From positions 12,504,001 through 12,568,000 of the forward strand of contig NC_135558.1 of assembly GCF_964340395.1 (NCBI RefSeq): a stretch of 64,000 nt of DNA, read 5' to 3'. Each line of letters starts with the position of its first letter. Position 1 is the first letter of the stretch. The position numbers and the translations under genes are program-made. Source of the DNA: Glandiceps talaboti (Eukaryota; Hemichordata; Enteropneusta; Spengelidae). Shown here piece by piece: positions 1 to 48,610 of this stretch. Under the pieces are notes generated by a model. It was not told the DNA's origin and did no database searches. It saw only the letters and a program-made list of their open reading frames with translations.

Positions 1-3000
1 CCAGCCACTAGATAAGAGAAATGACTGAAAGAAGGTCCATTCTACAATACAAAGTGGAACCGACTATGTTACAAATTGGAGATCCTGTATTTACCAAGCT
101 GATGAATATTAATAATGACCACAATGTATGCAATATAGTACATAATTAGTGTACCCTATAAGCCAATTTGACAAGCCACTGAGCGATTTGTGACCCATCC
201 AAAATTTTGTGTTCCCTATCTCTTACTGTGTGGTGACTTGCAAGAAAACCTAGGTCATTATTTTGACTCACCAAAAATGACTTATGTATTTCATTAGAGG
301 ACTTGCTGTCTTTAATATACATAAGACTACATGTAGCATGAAAGTCAATAACATGTTTACATACATTAGATATTGTGGTGATAATGTTGCTTGTGATGGT
401 CACTGCTTTCAGCTATATATGTATTTCATCATTGTAATTTATACAAGCCTGCTTCTGCATAGATTGTAAATGTTCCTACCATGCCATTAGGCACTATACA
501 TCAAACATAGATTTGTATTACTTCAACAGGGGTAAATTACATTAAAAATAGGTTTATGTTGAATTTTCCTCGTAATGTTTTTTCTTGTGAGGACGCTGGA
601 TTATATTCTCACTATAAAAGCACTACTGTGTCCTTCAACCTATATACAACGTCACAAGGTCACTCAAGGACATGCTAACAATGTGTCATCTGGAATAGTT
701 GAACTAGAGTCAGTGTTCACTTCTGGTGCTCTCACAGTACATTTGTAAATGGGAGGTTAGGAAACTGGCTAGCTATTGATAGTGGTCTGATACTTAGTGA
801 CATGTTTTTATGATTTTCAAGCATGTCATGTTGTGTTCTTTTGTATCAAGTTAGAGCATATACTGATATACATGAGCTTGATTGTAATTATCACTTTAGT
901 CTTTATGTGAACAATACATGTAACTTACAATACAAGTTTCTTTAGAATGACAAATACATGTGACAGCATGTACTCAATGTCACAATAGGTACGAAAAGAA
1001 GAGAAGGGGGATATACCAATGAATTGTTAGTCTTACCAACATGTACATGTAACTGAACATACAGGCTCTTGATAAAACTGGCTTGAAATATTATTTCATT
1101 TTTTTAAGTTTTTTTTTTTTTGCATTGGAATTGTTCACTTTCATCAAATTCTTTCAATTTGGTAGATCTGGAGGAATGGTGAATATATGTTTTGTACAGT
1201 ACTGATTGATGTCAAAGATTTGTCTGGCAGATTTGGTAGCATGTTGTCGATGAGTGTAATATCGTTGTATAGCACAGTTGAATTATATGAACATTTGTGT
1301 TGATTTAGGACAAGCTTGAAATGACATAATTCATGTACTATTTGTATACAGAAGTGAGGTCTTTGAAAACGATACAGTCGTAAAAGTACAACACATTTGA
1401 TAAAAAGGAAGACATACATGTACAATGTAGGGTACAGTTAGGTAAATAAAAATCAGCATTCTTCATTTATGGCTGTTATATTGGAAACCTTCCTCATGAT
1501 TGTGAAATAAAATAACTGTTTATCGTGTGGTTAGGATTGATAATGATTTACGTACATGTATGTTCAGGAAATGGAAAATACAATACATCAAGAAACTTTG
1601 TACAAAGGCATGAATAGAGTATTATCTATGATATTTAATTTTCATAATGCTATTATTTTGTTATCAAGAGATTTAGCAATAATAAACTATATGTGTGACA
1701 TGAGAATAATGAGTGATTAATGTACATGTAGCTAAATTATTACTTTTGTGGAAGGGGTGTATACTTGTTTGTTGGTACAGAGTGACGGTGTATTTATTTT
1801 GTATGAGTAAGTGTTATTATATCTATAATGAGAGTTATTGGGAACAGAAGAAGAAAACTGAAAAAAAGACATATTTTGAAGCTTTCAAAATCACCCACAG
1901 AAATTACCCACAGAGCAAACTGATAACAGAACATAAATTAAAAAGTAAAAGGCTGATTGCATCTTCACACTACTGGTAAGTTATAGATGTGTTTCACTAT
2001 AGCCATTGTAAGTAATGAGTATGAAAGTATTATTTAATTAAGAAACTCTCCACCTGTCTATTTAGTGTACTCCCAGTGGTGAAAAGAGCAATCACCTCAT
2101 CAGAGGTCGCTAGAAAGTTTAGAGCAGTGAATGGGAAATGGAAGGTAGAGCCTTGACATTTAGAATCTAAAGTGATTATCCTTTTGAGTTTTGTGACATT
2201 TCTGTCTGGCATTTTCACACTTTGCAGTGTCGTAAGAATTTTATTGTCTCAAGTATTTTATTGTCACTGTGCATTGAAGGGATTTATGTGAAGCAAGGAA
2301 ATATATTTTAAAATATTAATCTAAATCATATGAAAGTAATTGTACATAAATCCATCTTATGTTATGGTTACACTACTTTGCAAGTATATTTTGTATAGCA
2401 TATGATTAATAAGTAATGGCCTTTGGCGCTTATTACCCTTTGTGGAATAAACTATTTGTGGAGATGGGGGTGATAGCTTCTACTTGGTGTTAGCTGATGT
2501 TTTGATAAGCTGTGAGAGTTTTCAGGTGTTTCTCCATGTTTTTATTAAAATAGGGTACACTTATCTCTTGATATCAAATTTCAGAGCATATCATTGATTT
2601 TATGTGAAGAGGGGGTAATCTTAAGATCATTCCAATTGCCCTTTACGGTGATTCATGTTAACAATTTTCAGGTGATCTGAGAAAGCATGTCAACCAGACA
2701 TTGTGATCGATTTTAGTCAATACAACTACATGTAGTATTACATTGCTGTTAGAATAACAAAGTATCTTGTCTGTCTACATACATACATACATAACAAATG
2801 TATTACAATGATGTACATGTGTATGTAAAGTGACAAATTCTAATTGTTATGCTATATTGTACTTCTGAAGGAAACGTTTTGAAATTGGAGTGAAAGATCA
2901 CACATGTAGTTGTAACTGTGGCCATTTCAACAGCAATGTCTTAACCATGTAACCATAGTGTTGGACTGAAATGGATACAACTAGGATTACATTTGTAGTT

Positions 3001-3416
3001 CATGAAGTGAGCATGCAAAAAGCAGGAAAATCCATAGCAACAGCAACTACAAACTGAGTTAAATAACAGGCTTCATTGATAACAGTAACATGAATGTGAT
3101 TAATCTCAATACAATCAGTTGTATTCTTACACAACATTTGCACTATGTTTCATCATCTTTGTGGATTTGTCAACTCATTTGCTGAAATAGTACAGTTTAA
3201 GTGTGATGAAATACAGCAATGTACGTGTATAGACAAAGCAATGTTTGGTATAATTTAACACATTATAGCCAAACATCAATTCAGTTAAAAGTGTCGTATC
3301 ACTTCTTGACTACATATAAATGGTGTGTCTGTTTATAACTGTGATTTACCAGCGTGATAAACACATTTAATTTAATGATAGAGGGTGTAACATTTCATAA
3401 ATTTTATATTTTTCAG
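1..3416. other. Upstream noncoding region / probable 5' intron of PRRC2
   Basis: I see no convincing coding exon here; the open frames are short and AT-rich. An acceptor-like TTTTTCAG at 3409-3416 sits just before the first coding exon of the PRRC2 gene. At least part of this stretch is therefore probably an intron behind a 5'UTR exon that I cannot place. A transposon fragment lies at 149-309. Confidence 0.5.
149..309 (-). repeat. Short inverted-repeat transposon copy, family A (hAT-like)
   Basis: This is one of five dispersed copies of a ~165 bp sequence in the window. The others are at 14821-14960 plus 16553-16564, 41515-41681, 55117-55286 and 62301-62450. Shared blocks include GCCAATTTGAC, CCAAAATTT, GTGGTGACT and CATTAGAGG. 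The family ends are CAGTGTGCCCTCTAA and its complement, best seen at 41515-41681. This copy is in the reverse orientation relative to that one, and both ends are diverged. Confidence 0.6.
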
Positions 3417-30761
<27,345 letters not shown>

Positions 30762-31600
30762 AATAAATAAACTCTGATACTAACGTTCTTGGACATTTGA
30801 TGAATGACAGGACTTATCAGATAGGGTGTCTCCATAATACAAAGAGAAAGAGACGTAGATTAAAAATTTAGTCTAGGATATCGATAGTGGTGTGTTATTT
30901 TTTATTTGTTGAGGTTTCCATTCATGTCTGTTCTCAAATGAAGAACATAATGATAGACTCATGATATTCTAAAAAGAAATGAAAAACGAGATTTGAAGAT
31001 CAGGCAATTTAACAATGTTTACTATATGCATTGTCGGCATTCAGAGAAAGAGAGAGAGAAAGAGAAAGGCTTACTTTGCAATGATTGGTGCTACATTGCC
31101 CCGATAGCCCCAACTTGGTCATCTTACCATTGAAGCTGACATCAGCTTTGATGTGAAGTGGTTAAGATGATGATGATGATGATGAAAAAATATTGCTAGC
31201 TGTCGAGTGATAAACTCTTTGCGGTGTGACAGATACCTGCGACAATAATCTGTCACACTGTACTCGTACACTGGTTTACTCAAAAAAACCAGAATTTTTT
31301 GAAATCTTCTGTGGTTCAGATAGGATTGCAATCACACTTCATAAGTGTGCAGATATTTTCCAAAGTTTCTAGAGCTGTGGCATGTGTTGTTCTAAGAGTA
31401 AAAATAAAAAAAACTAAAATCCATGTGTTACAATCGCATGGGTTTTTGTACGGTTATCTGGTTTAGTTGCTAATAAACCACCATTTACCCCATGTGGTTA
31501 GGAATATGAAATGATTACAGATGGTACTCACACTTTTACTTAAAAAATACTGGTATTAGAATTGAATAATAAAATTTACTTTGATGTGGCTACTTCTGTG

Positions 31601-31601
31601 A

Positions 31602-31629
<28 letters not shown>
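31601..31629 (+). repeat. ATT microsatellite
   Basis: About ten ATT units followed by a T-run. Intergenic. Confidence 0.8.
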
Positions 31630-31632
<3 letters not shown>

Positions 31633-33639
31633 TTTTTTTTTTCCGTATTACAAGGTTCCATTGTAGATGAGAAGGGAGGGTGTTTGAGACTTTCCCCCTA
31701 GTACTCATATTGTCTGTGCTGGGATCAATTGTACATTTCAGTGCATACAAGAATAGTTTGAGGAAATATATGTTGAAATGAGTAATAAGCAGTCACTCAT
31801 TCACTCACTCACTTACAACGTGATGCATTTGCCCAAAATAAAACTAAAAGTGTGTGATACGAATTACATACATGGGCTAATGATGAAGAATCTTAAAAAA
31901 AAAAAACTTATAAAAAGCAATGTCTTTTTCTTTTGTAAAATAAATTTGCCTTTTGCAAAGTGACATGCTGTAAGGTTTGAAATATGAAATAGAACTTGTA
32001 ATCATTTTGAATCACTCAAAACTTCCCTCTCAAGGCTCTCTGTTTTTGTTTGTTTTTCCGTTTTCTCCACATTTGCTAATGTAAATGTTTGCTGCCACTT
32101 CAATAGCTGTGTTTATTCCAATTCACCCAATGTAGTGTTACTCCTAGCTCTGCTGTTTTGAGCAGACTCTATTTCCAGGTTGTCAATATTACAATAAAGA
32201 CTGCTTACAAGAATAACTGTAAATTTTCAGTTGTCAGGATCTGCATTCATATTCATTTTTACTTTCCAGGCACTATGTAGCATTTTGCCATGGTCTTACA
32301 ATCCATGTGTAATAATAACCATAGACCCTGGGTGGAGGGGTCTATGTAATAACAGCGTATGGACACTGGTAAGACAAAATGTGTACGGTAATTTGGAGGT
32401 ATGAGAAAATGGAATTCTGTATCAACCTACCAAGTTTGCCTAGTAGCAGTACTAGTAGTAGTAAAATTTATTCAAAAACAGGGTAGCTTGCCAGGAAACA
32501 ACAAAAGCTGATTTCCACCTGGGCCCTGTTATAAACACTCATAAAAACTTGCATACCCATCAGAGAAATGAAAATGCAAACTGCTTGTCTTAAGCTGTTC
32601 TGTAACTACCTGCGGAGGTTCGCTACTGATCATAGTGTAATATTCACTCCCTAGTGTTTACATTGTAATTGTAAACCGATTGTTGATAAGGCCAAGGCTG
32701 GTTAGTCTACTACGTGTATTACACCACATATGCATGCACACACACACACACACACACACGTGCGTGCATGCATGCAGTAAGTGAACAACTTCACCTAAAA
32801 CTGTGAACTTGTGCATGTTCTATGTTGTGTAATAGGCCTTGTCTGAGTGTAGTGACATCGACATTTATATATAATATACAGTGTTTTTATAGTAATTAGT
32901 TATGACCAACATTTAAATGGAGGAACTCCTCACAAGTAGGTAGGTGAAGCTCAGCTTGTAACGGGCAAATTTGGTAGCTTGTCAAAATTCAGTCGTAGTA
33001 CAGTGGAATTTTATACATAGCCTACCTGTAGTCTTGAAGGACCAACACTGCTACACTATTTCAGCCATCCTAATATCCATTTTGACTTTGAATTTTCGTT
33101 TTTTCCTACAGTCTACACACTCTTTAGATCTGCTAGTCTAGAATGGCATCCCTACACACAACCTGATTGGTCAAACACTACTTAGATATTTAAATTGATC
33201 AGGGCACATGGGGAATCCATAATTAGTTGTCATCATGGAAGGTGTCATGAGAAAAGATTCTGTTCTGATTTATGTTACGTTTTTGGACATATTACTATTG
33301 TGAGTTTGGCTTTAATACTACCATGTCTAAAGAGTGTAAACTTAGACAAGCGAAAATAGGTTGGCTGAAATTGTGTGGTAGCACTAGTCTTTACGACTAC
33401 ATAGGCTAGTTTGTACATACAATAGACACATTTGTAATTCAGCTGGGAAGTTGGGGTCATGTTAAAGATGGGAATATGGTCAGACCCTGTATATAGGTAA
33501 TACGCATCATCCCCTAAAAAATGGCCACTGTTCTACACTTCTACATCCCAAAAGTGATTGTTTAACTCAAAAATCTTATTACATGCTGTGTTTTTATGTC
33601 GTGTGGACGGTAATATTTGTGATCGCTTACAGTTGCACT

Positions 33640-33830
33640 AGACGCTACAATTATTGCAGCTATGGATAACTTGTACTCTAATTATTACATGTAGTATTTT
33701 GACAACTTTCAGTAATAGATCGTGGTTGGGTGATAAAAAATATGATATTACAATGTCTTTTTATAAGTAGCTGATCATCTTTGGTTTAAAAAAATGTCCC
33801 AGTTGCAGATAGTGCAGATCCCTGTTGTAT
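33640..33830 (+). repeat. Dispersed repeat relic ending in a shared 3' tail
   Basis: It ends AAAAAAATGTCCCAGTTGCAG followed by ATAGTGCAG. The same tail, with a CAGTTGYAGCTAGTGCAG core, occurs at about 59077-59095 and 63165-63189. The body shares TTTTGACAACTTTCAGT-like and TAATTATT words with 62880-62950. It is an unclassified interspersed repeat. Confidence 0.45.
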
Positions 33831-34684
33831 TATATATATATATATAGCTAATTAGTGAAGCATAGCTATAAATCAGCAATTATGTGAGGTAAAACTAACA
33901 GTCGACTCACGTAGATGGAAAAACGTTTAGTTTTGAATAAATAGATAAAAGAAAACGTTTAGACCTCCCTCAAGTGGGATTGATGTAGTGGATGCCATCG
34001 TTAAATACAATATATTTTACCATATACTTGTATCGTTAATATTTGTACCGCTGTATTTAGAGAAACGGGTAAACCACGAGTAAATCAACATTTCAATCCC
34101 ATTTACTAGTATGAAAACACGCCACCAACGACAGATGATAGAAATGGAAAGGGCAATAAGCAGGTACGTGGGTTCGTCTTGTTCATTGTAGTCTCCCGTT
34201 GAATTTGTGCATTTTCTTGTCATTTGAAATAATGAAAGCAAGATAGGAAGACTTGTCGAATGTCTAGTAACCCAAATGAGTGCATTATGCACATTTAAAC
34301 GCGTTACGTCTAATCATAGACACTGTCTATGGTCTAATCTATGAAGTGTTCCAGCTAATTTTAATGTACACAAAGTCCGCCCACCGACTCTGAGCAAAAC
34401 ATGTAGTGTGCAACAATACATGGATATCGTGGATGACAGCCCCCGGTGACCAGACCGTAATTATAACGGCATACTCACTCACTCCTGGTTGAACACCAGA
34501 GACCATAAACAGTATACATACTCGAGTCACTTCTGGGTCGAAACTGGAGTCCATGACGGCATTTAATATGACACACTGGATTCATGCACTCCACGGTACT
34601 GCTCCCTCCAGGGTATAAGTTACTTTTAGACTAGCTTAATGTGCAGTACTATTTAATACATCTTATATACTTCCGACCATCTGT

Positions 34685-34688
<4 letters not shown>

Positions 34689-34772
<84 letters not shown>
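34689..34772 (+). repeat. TG microsatellite, 42 units
   Basis: An uninterrupted TG dinucleotide run in the spacer between PRRC2 and AFMID. Confidence 0.95.
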
Positions 34773-34774
<2 letters not shown>

Positions 34775-35954
34775 CCAGTCACGAGTGTCCTAATGATCAG
34801 TTGTGTACTATGACTCTCAGATGTAAAATGTTATCAAAGACTAATGGCTCTGTAGTATGAATTACTGAAATTTTTGTGAGAGGTATGCTGTATGATGTTA
34901 TTTTTTTACACAAAAATCCACTATTGACACAAAATTTTAGTTCTACATGTAATAAAAACCAACCATTTCAGCCTTTATTGACCACATTTGGTTTGTAGTG
35001 TAATTCATACTACAGAACTATTATCATCCAGCTCACATATATTGTGACTGTGTGTACAGCAAACTGAATGAGATTTCTAAATGACACTTTTGAGTTTGTC
35101 ATATTTGAAAACCTAAATACAATTTACAATTTATTGTAACTGAAGGTGTAAAGAAACATAATTTACGTTATTCAGTTTACTGCAGTAGATTAGTACAGAC
35201 TCTTCAGTCTGCACTAACTGTAACTGAATACCAGTATTATTTTTTCAACTAGACATGCAACCAACAATTATATTTACCGAAAATTCATTGAATACCACAA
35301 GACATGATTGTACATGTCAATTTGGACATAGACTATCTATGGTGGCTTGAACATTGCTGTTCGGAAATCATAATCTAATTTTACGTTTGAATAAACGACT
35401 AGTACAGTAAATGCTAGTCGTGATGGGAGAGGATAGTCAAAATCCCCTCATGACTAGATCCTAGGTTATAAGTACTGTATACCTGGAAATTTTCGCTAAA
35501 GACTTCTTTCTGCTTAATATTTCACTGGAGAGCACAAAAAAAGTACAAAAATAAGTAGTGACTAAAATGCCTTCTTGTGCATGAACACAATGTACCAGTC
35601 TGGTAATTAGTAAAAAAAAATGGAATTGTGAACTAGTTGAAAACTGTAAAATTGCCAAATTTTCAAGTGAAAATATAATATACAGTGTTTTTATAGTAAT
35701 TTACAGTGAATGACAGCTGCAAGTCTCTGTAATGTATCAGTATGATCAGATGATACAACCCATAACACCAAAGTACAGCGTTTTCTGTATGTACCACAAT
35801 TGTTTATAGCATCCATATCAAGTACAACCCATAACATCAAAGTAAAGCAGTTTTCTGTATGTAACACAATCGTGTATAGCATCAATTGTAAAAGTATACT
35901 CTTTCATTTGCTAATTGACCACATTAGAAAGGCCACATGCTAGGCTTGTAAATA

Positions 35955-36121
35955 AACCAATTGAAACATTGTACTTTTACACTTGATATGAATGCTATAA
36001 ACGAGTGTAGCACATAGAGAAAGTGCTTTACTTCAGTATTACTGGTTGTACATGTAATATGAATGCGAAAAGTGAGTGTAGCACATAGAGAAAGTGCTTT
36101 ACTTCAGTGTTACTTGTTGTA
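35955..36121 (+). repeat. Two tandem diverged copies of the two-ORF transposon's right end
   Basis: The two ~75 bp segments (ending near 36051 and 36121) read TACACTTGATATGAATG..., then GTGCTTTACTTCAGT..., then GGTTGTA or TGTTGTA. These line up in order with the right inverted repeat at 27957-28061 (TTACACCTGATATGAACG, GCTTTACTTCCCC, GGTTGTA). I read them as relics of a related element or its short derivative. Confidence 0.55.
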
Positions 36122-36400
36122 AAAGTTATTCACATTATTTATTCAAAAGAAAAGGAGAATTATACAAATAAATTGTGGTCCAATATTATTGATTTGTGAC
36201 AGTCTTATACTGGAAATTTATTTTCTCTCTGAATTTATAGATAGTTTTTGATCAATCCAGGTGACTTTTCTTGAAGCATTCCTCACTGTAGTTATGATCA
36301 TTTCACACTAAGACTCACAAGGTGCGTCTATATTTAATCAGAATTTGCATATTTTTTTAGGTAAAAGTTGTACAGAGTGAAGAATTACCAAAGAGCCAAA

Positions 36401-44810
<8,410 letters not shown>

Positions 44811-47099
44811 TAGAGGATTTAGTTTGTAAACCTGAAGAGGTCCACGCAAGACTGCATGATTACTTGCCAATTCTATTTCCTTTTTGTATGCTTAGTTACT
44901 TTCTCTAAAGCTTCCAAAACTTTATTGGAAGATTCTCCTTTGAAATGTCTAGCTGTTTAGTATAATTATAGTGCAAGAGATACAGAAAGTAGTCTTAAAA
45001 CATGCAAACACCGTAATATGTATTTGACCTTTAACCTAACCAGAACCAGACGTATGACCTTAACCCTTTAGTCTCTGTGTTGTGCACTGTCAATACTGTC
45101 AAATTTAACAAATATGACGACTGCATTTTTACAGGTTTTTAAGTATTTCAGATAACTTTTTTATCAAATCTTTTGATACTGCCCAATAGAAAACAATCAT
45201 TACTTTTATTCTTGCCAAAAATAAGGTTGAAAGGTGCCAAAAAGTGCAGATAAACATGAATTTTTGTTCAACTCATTTTAGCGGGAAGTAAGTTGGATAC
45301 TGAAAAGATGTGCAATTAAAATTCCATGACAAATGATAGTATCACCTGACTGTGTAAGAATTGAAAGGTTTAGAGGATTTCTTTGAATTTTTATCAATGA
45401 AATACTGGTATGATTTGTTTATACTCCTGGGCGTTCCTTTCAAGGTTTTCCTGAGATTGCACAGATTTCGAAAGTTGAAGTGGTCTGACAGCTAATTGTT
45501 CACAAGGTCACTGTACTTCTGGAAAATGGGAGGTTCAGTTACCTTTAAGAAGTAATTTTCCAAACTGTTAGTGTTAGATACTTTAGCTGTGGAAAGGAGA
45601 TACTGGTATAGCAGAGTTTGGAATCAATTATTCAAGTGTTATGGTAATTTATCAAACTGGTATACACTTACTGTGATACTGTAAACCTAGATATTTTCAC
45701 TACTAGAACATTTTGCGATTTTACAGTCTTCATCTTGTTCTCAACGACTTATTTATACTAATTACCTGACTGGTACATTGTGTCCATGTATAACTTCGAA
45801 GGTATTTTAGTCAGTACTTATTTTGCGTTTTCGTTTACCAATGAAATAAGCGAAAATAAGTCTTTAGTGAAGTTTCCAGGTTTACAGTAATTTTCAAAAA
45901 ATAGACAATTTGATCATGAGAGTAGACAATTATAGTAGTATTGCGCCGGATAGGAGCGCAGCAACGACTTAAGTTTAGATAAAACGTAGGGAAAAAAGGC
46001 ACAAGCGACTGTCGGCAGTCTAACAATGTGACTGCACATGGATAGAGGAATCACTGATATTATTGTATGACATCGTACAGGAACCCGTCATACATAGCAA
46101 TTATGAAGATGAGCAGAGTTTAACTGCAACTGAAGAAACTCTTTGAAAGTCCCTGAAATTAAAACAACTTCTGAAAAAAAAAAAATTGTTTCAGACTCTT
46201 AAAAAGTGACATAAATATATGAAAATATCGTGGCATAAAAATGTTGGTGAGTCATATTGGCATGACAAATGAACTTTCCATCAAATAAATTAAATACATT
46301 ACATGTAATATAGGTGTTGATGAAATATATGCCATGAGAATGATCTGAAAAATCTCTGAAATTTTAAGTTACTAGAATTGAAGATAATATGAGGCTGTTG
46401 AATCGTTTATTGCCGCCTTTGCTCGATTCTCGCAACCATGAGCAATATATTTTTGCATAGTTTATTGACATAGTATTAAAAGTATATATACTGGAATTTG
46501 TATTTTGATGAAGAAGGATAGTTACATGATGCACCACATATCTACATATTATGACTGCCATACATAGTGGGTAGGGTGGGGTGGGGTGGGGGGTGTTGGA
46601 CAGAATTAAAAAATGACAATGGCATATCAGCTAATGAGAAGTTAGCACAAACAAACTTTACTGTTATGACATATTGCTTTCAAAGGATGTTACTGTATTA
46701 CACGTGTAGTACAGTAGCATGGCATATCTGATAGCATATGTTTTTCTCATGGTACGAAGCACATTCAAGCTCATTCAGTGTTTACACTATCTTGATTTCA
46801 GGGTGATTATATTCTTATATTAAACCAAGGCACTGCTATTAACCACTTGTAATCTGCCACATGCAACAACAATAGTTTTAGTTTACTGTGTCTCTCTTTG
46901 TCGATAGCAACATTTTCTGCAGTAATAATTAAGTGCAATATGACGAAAGTCAAACTAATTTTGGTGTCTGTGTTATCAATTTTTATGTGAAAATATGAAA
47001 TAAAAAAACACTTCCAAAGTAAACCAATTTGTAGCAGTTTGGTATGCATTATTTGGAGTTTATATGACTTACTGAATGGTTCATGGGAATGGATCAGTA

Positions 47100-47430
47100 T
47101 GCGTTGTCGATGGCTGAGCAGTTAGCTTGTACGCGCCTCTTATCTCTGCAGTCTGGGTTCGAACCCACCCAGTGCCGATTGGGTTTGATTAAAATTTAAC
47201 CAGGTCTGTATGTAAGATAGAAGGGTGATACTTCGAGTTTGAACCTGCTGAACAACACAGTTTTCTCTTTGGATACTCCTATTCTCTCCTACTTTTCAAC
47301 ACTAAAGCACTGAGGGCGCTGTTCAATGGGGGACCAATCAACAAATTTTCGAATTTACTAAGTATTTGTACAAATAAAGATAATTATTAAATTATTAAGC
47401 ATAGAAATCTTTTCTGGGGAGAACTTTGGA
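47100..47430 (+). repeat. tRNA-derived SINE-like element
   Basis: It contains an A-box-like TGGCTGAGCAGTTAG (47111-47125) and a B-box-like GGGTTCGAACCC (47156-47167) at tRNA-like spacing. These are followed by a non-tRNA body and an ATT-rich tail. The predicted acceptor stem does not pair, so this is not a functional tRNA. The 3' half (from TTGGATACTCC, near 47269) is repeated downstream. Confidence 0.6.
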
Positions 47431-48015
47431 TACTCCGGTTTTCTCCAGCTTTTCAACACTAGGTACTCTAGTTCCAAACAGGACAGTGTATTATGTATTA
47501 AAAACTTCATTACACTTTTCCAGTCTAGTCAAGGTCCCCAACAATTGCACATAATTCTGTGCTCCTCCCACAGAGTTCATATAAACATGATGATGTCGTT
47601 GTCCCACATGATCTTAGTTGGAGGAGGAGTTGGACATTTGCATATCATTATTACATGCTAAATTCCTGCGATAGTCAAAACATGGTCAGAACAGTTGTAT
47701 CAAATGTATTAATGAGCGATGACGACATCCTGTCAATTTGTGATGGATTACTTACTGACATGCTCCATTCGTTCTTCGTTCACTATGACATTCAAACACA
47801 CTTGACACCTTTCGTTGGGACCTTGACTAGACTGGAAAAGTGTAATGAAGTTTTTAATATGTAATACACTGTCCTGTTTGGAACAAGACTAAACACTAGG
47901 GCACTTGGGCACTGTTCAGTGGCGACCATCCAACAAATATTCGAATTTATTTATACGAATAAGGATTATTATTATTATTAAGCATACATGTAGAATTCTT
48001 TTCTGGGGAGAACTG
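47431..48015 (+). repeat. Duplicated SINE 3' half, split by an inserted transposon
   Basis: TTTGGATACTCC, TTTTCAACACTA and then, after the insertion, GGGCACTTGGGCACTGTTCA, AACAAATATTCGAATTTA, a TTATTATTATT tail and TTTTCTGGGGAGAACT repeat the order seen at 47269-47425. It is a tandem duplication of the SINE tail, later interrupted at 47464-47891. Confidence 0.6.
47464..47891. mobile_element. Mutator-like MITE with 9-bp target duplication
   Basis: AACACTAGG occurs at 47455-47463 and again at 47892-47900, a perfect 9-bp duplication within the SINE body. Long inverted arms of about 90 bases (GTTCCAAACAGGACAGTGTA near the left, its complement near the right; also TCCAGTCTAGTCAAGGTCCC) enclose a ~250-bp core. 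A 9-bp duplication with long arms is typical of Mutator-like elements. The 101-codon ORF inside (47559-47864) is probably fortuitous. Confidence 0.75.
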
Positions 48016-48610
48016 AGACATATTTAGAAACTGCATGTTGTTAAAGTGACCCTATGGATGAGAAATATTGCTATTTATTTTAACCACTATAAATAACTTA
48101 AAAAGAAACTGAAGTTCAACATAGTGAAAATAAGTGACCACAGGGGACTGACTGACTGGCTGGGTATTTTCGAATTCCAATTCCCATAATCAAAATTAAC
48201 TGCTTGGTATATTGTAAAATTTCAATATCAAACTTATTTTCATTTATTTTCGTTATTTGTGCATCTGTAACTTTTGCAGTCTGATATCATGAGAACACTA
48301 CCATGGGTTTGATTAAAATAGATCAAAAAAGAGTATATGAACGAGAGAAAATTCCTAAAAACTGCAAAGATCTTGAGCCAACCGCGCTGGGAATCGTGTA
48401 TGAATCATGACAGTGTGCGCCCTCATAGTAAATGCAGTGGCTACTCTCTCAATACGCGAGATCGCTGAACGAGATTTGATATCCAATATGGTGGACTGTG
48501 TATTACAAATCATCGTACGATTTGCCAATATGTAAGGGTATATTTTTATAAACTTTCCCCAAGGTCCATCAAGTGAAGTCGAAGATTAATCGTCACTACA
48601 CCAGAATAAC

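Larger units (their letters stand above)
30762..36400. other. PRRC2 3' region and spacer to AFMID
   Basis: No gene is recognised. AATAAA overlaps the region just past the PRRC2 stop (30762-30767), and others occur further on, such as 32192-32197, so the 3' end is not determined. The stretch holds an ATT microsatellite (31601-31629), a CA run (32739-32759), a TA run (33831-33845), a long TG microsatellite and repeat relics listed separately. An acceptor-like TTTTTTTAG at 36351-36360 suggests a 5'UTR intron of AFMID ends here. Confidence 0.5.
44811..48610. other. AFMID 3' region and spacer to SCYL3
   Basis: No protein-coding gene is recognised. 44811-47090 appears as low-complexity AT-rich sequence without family matches I can name. 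From 47100 to 48015 there is SINE-like sequence with an inserted transposon. 48016-48610 precedes the SCYL3 start and should include its promoter and 5'UTR. I see no clear TATA box. Confidence 0.5.

Noticed and set aside
45061-45120. A second piggyBac-like end starting TTAACCCTTTAG
   Set aside because: The first bases resemble a piggyBac end, but no matching inverted end or second TTAA was found nearby.
47100-47170. Functional tRNA gene
   Set aside because: The A and B boxes are present, but the acceptor ends do not pair and the sequence continues into a SINE-like body.
47559-47864. 101-codon ORF as a gene
   Set aside because: It lies inside a short inverted-repeat transposon and spans its palindromic arm; no domain is visible.
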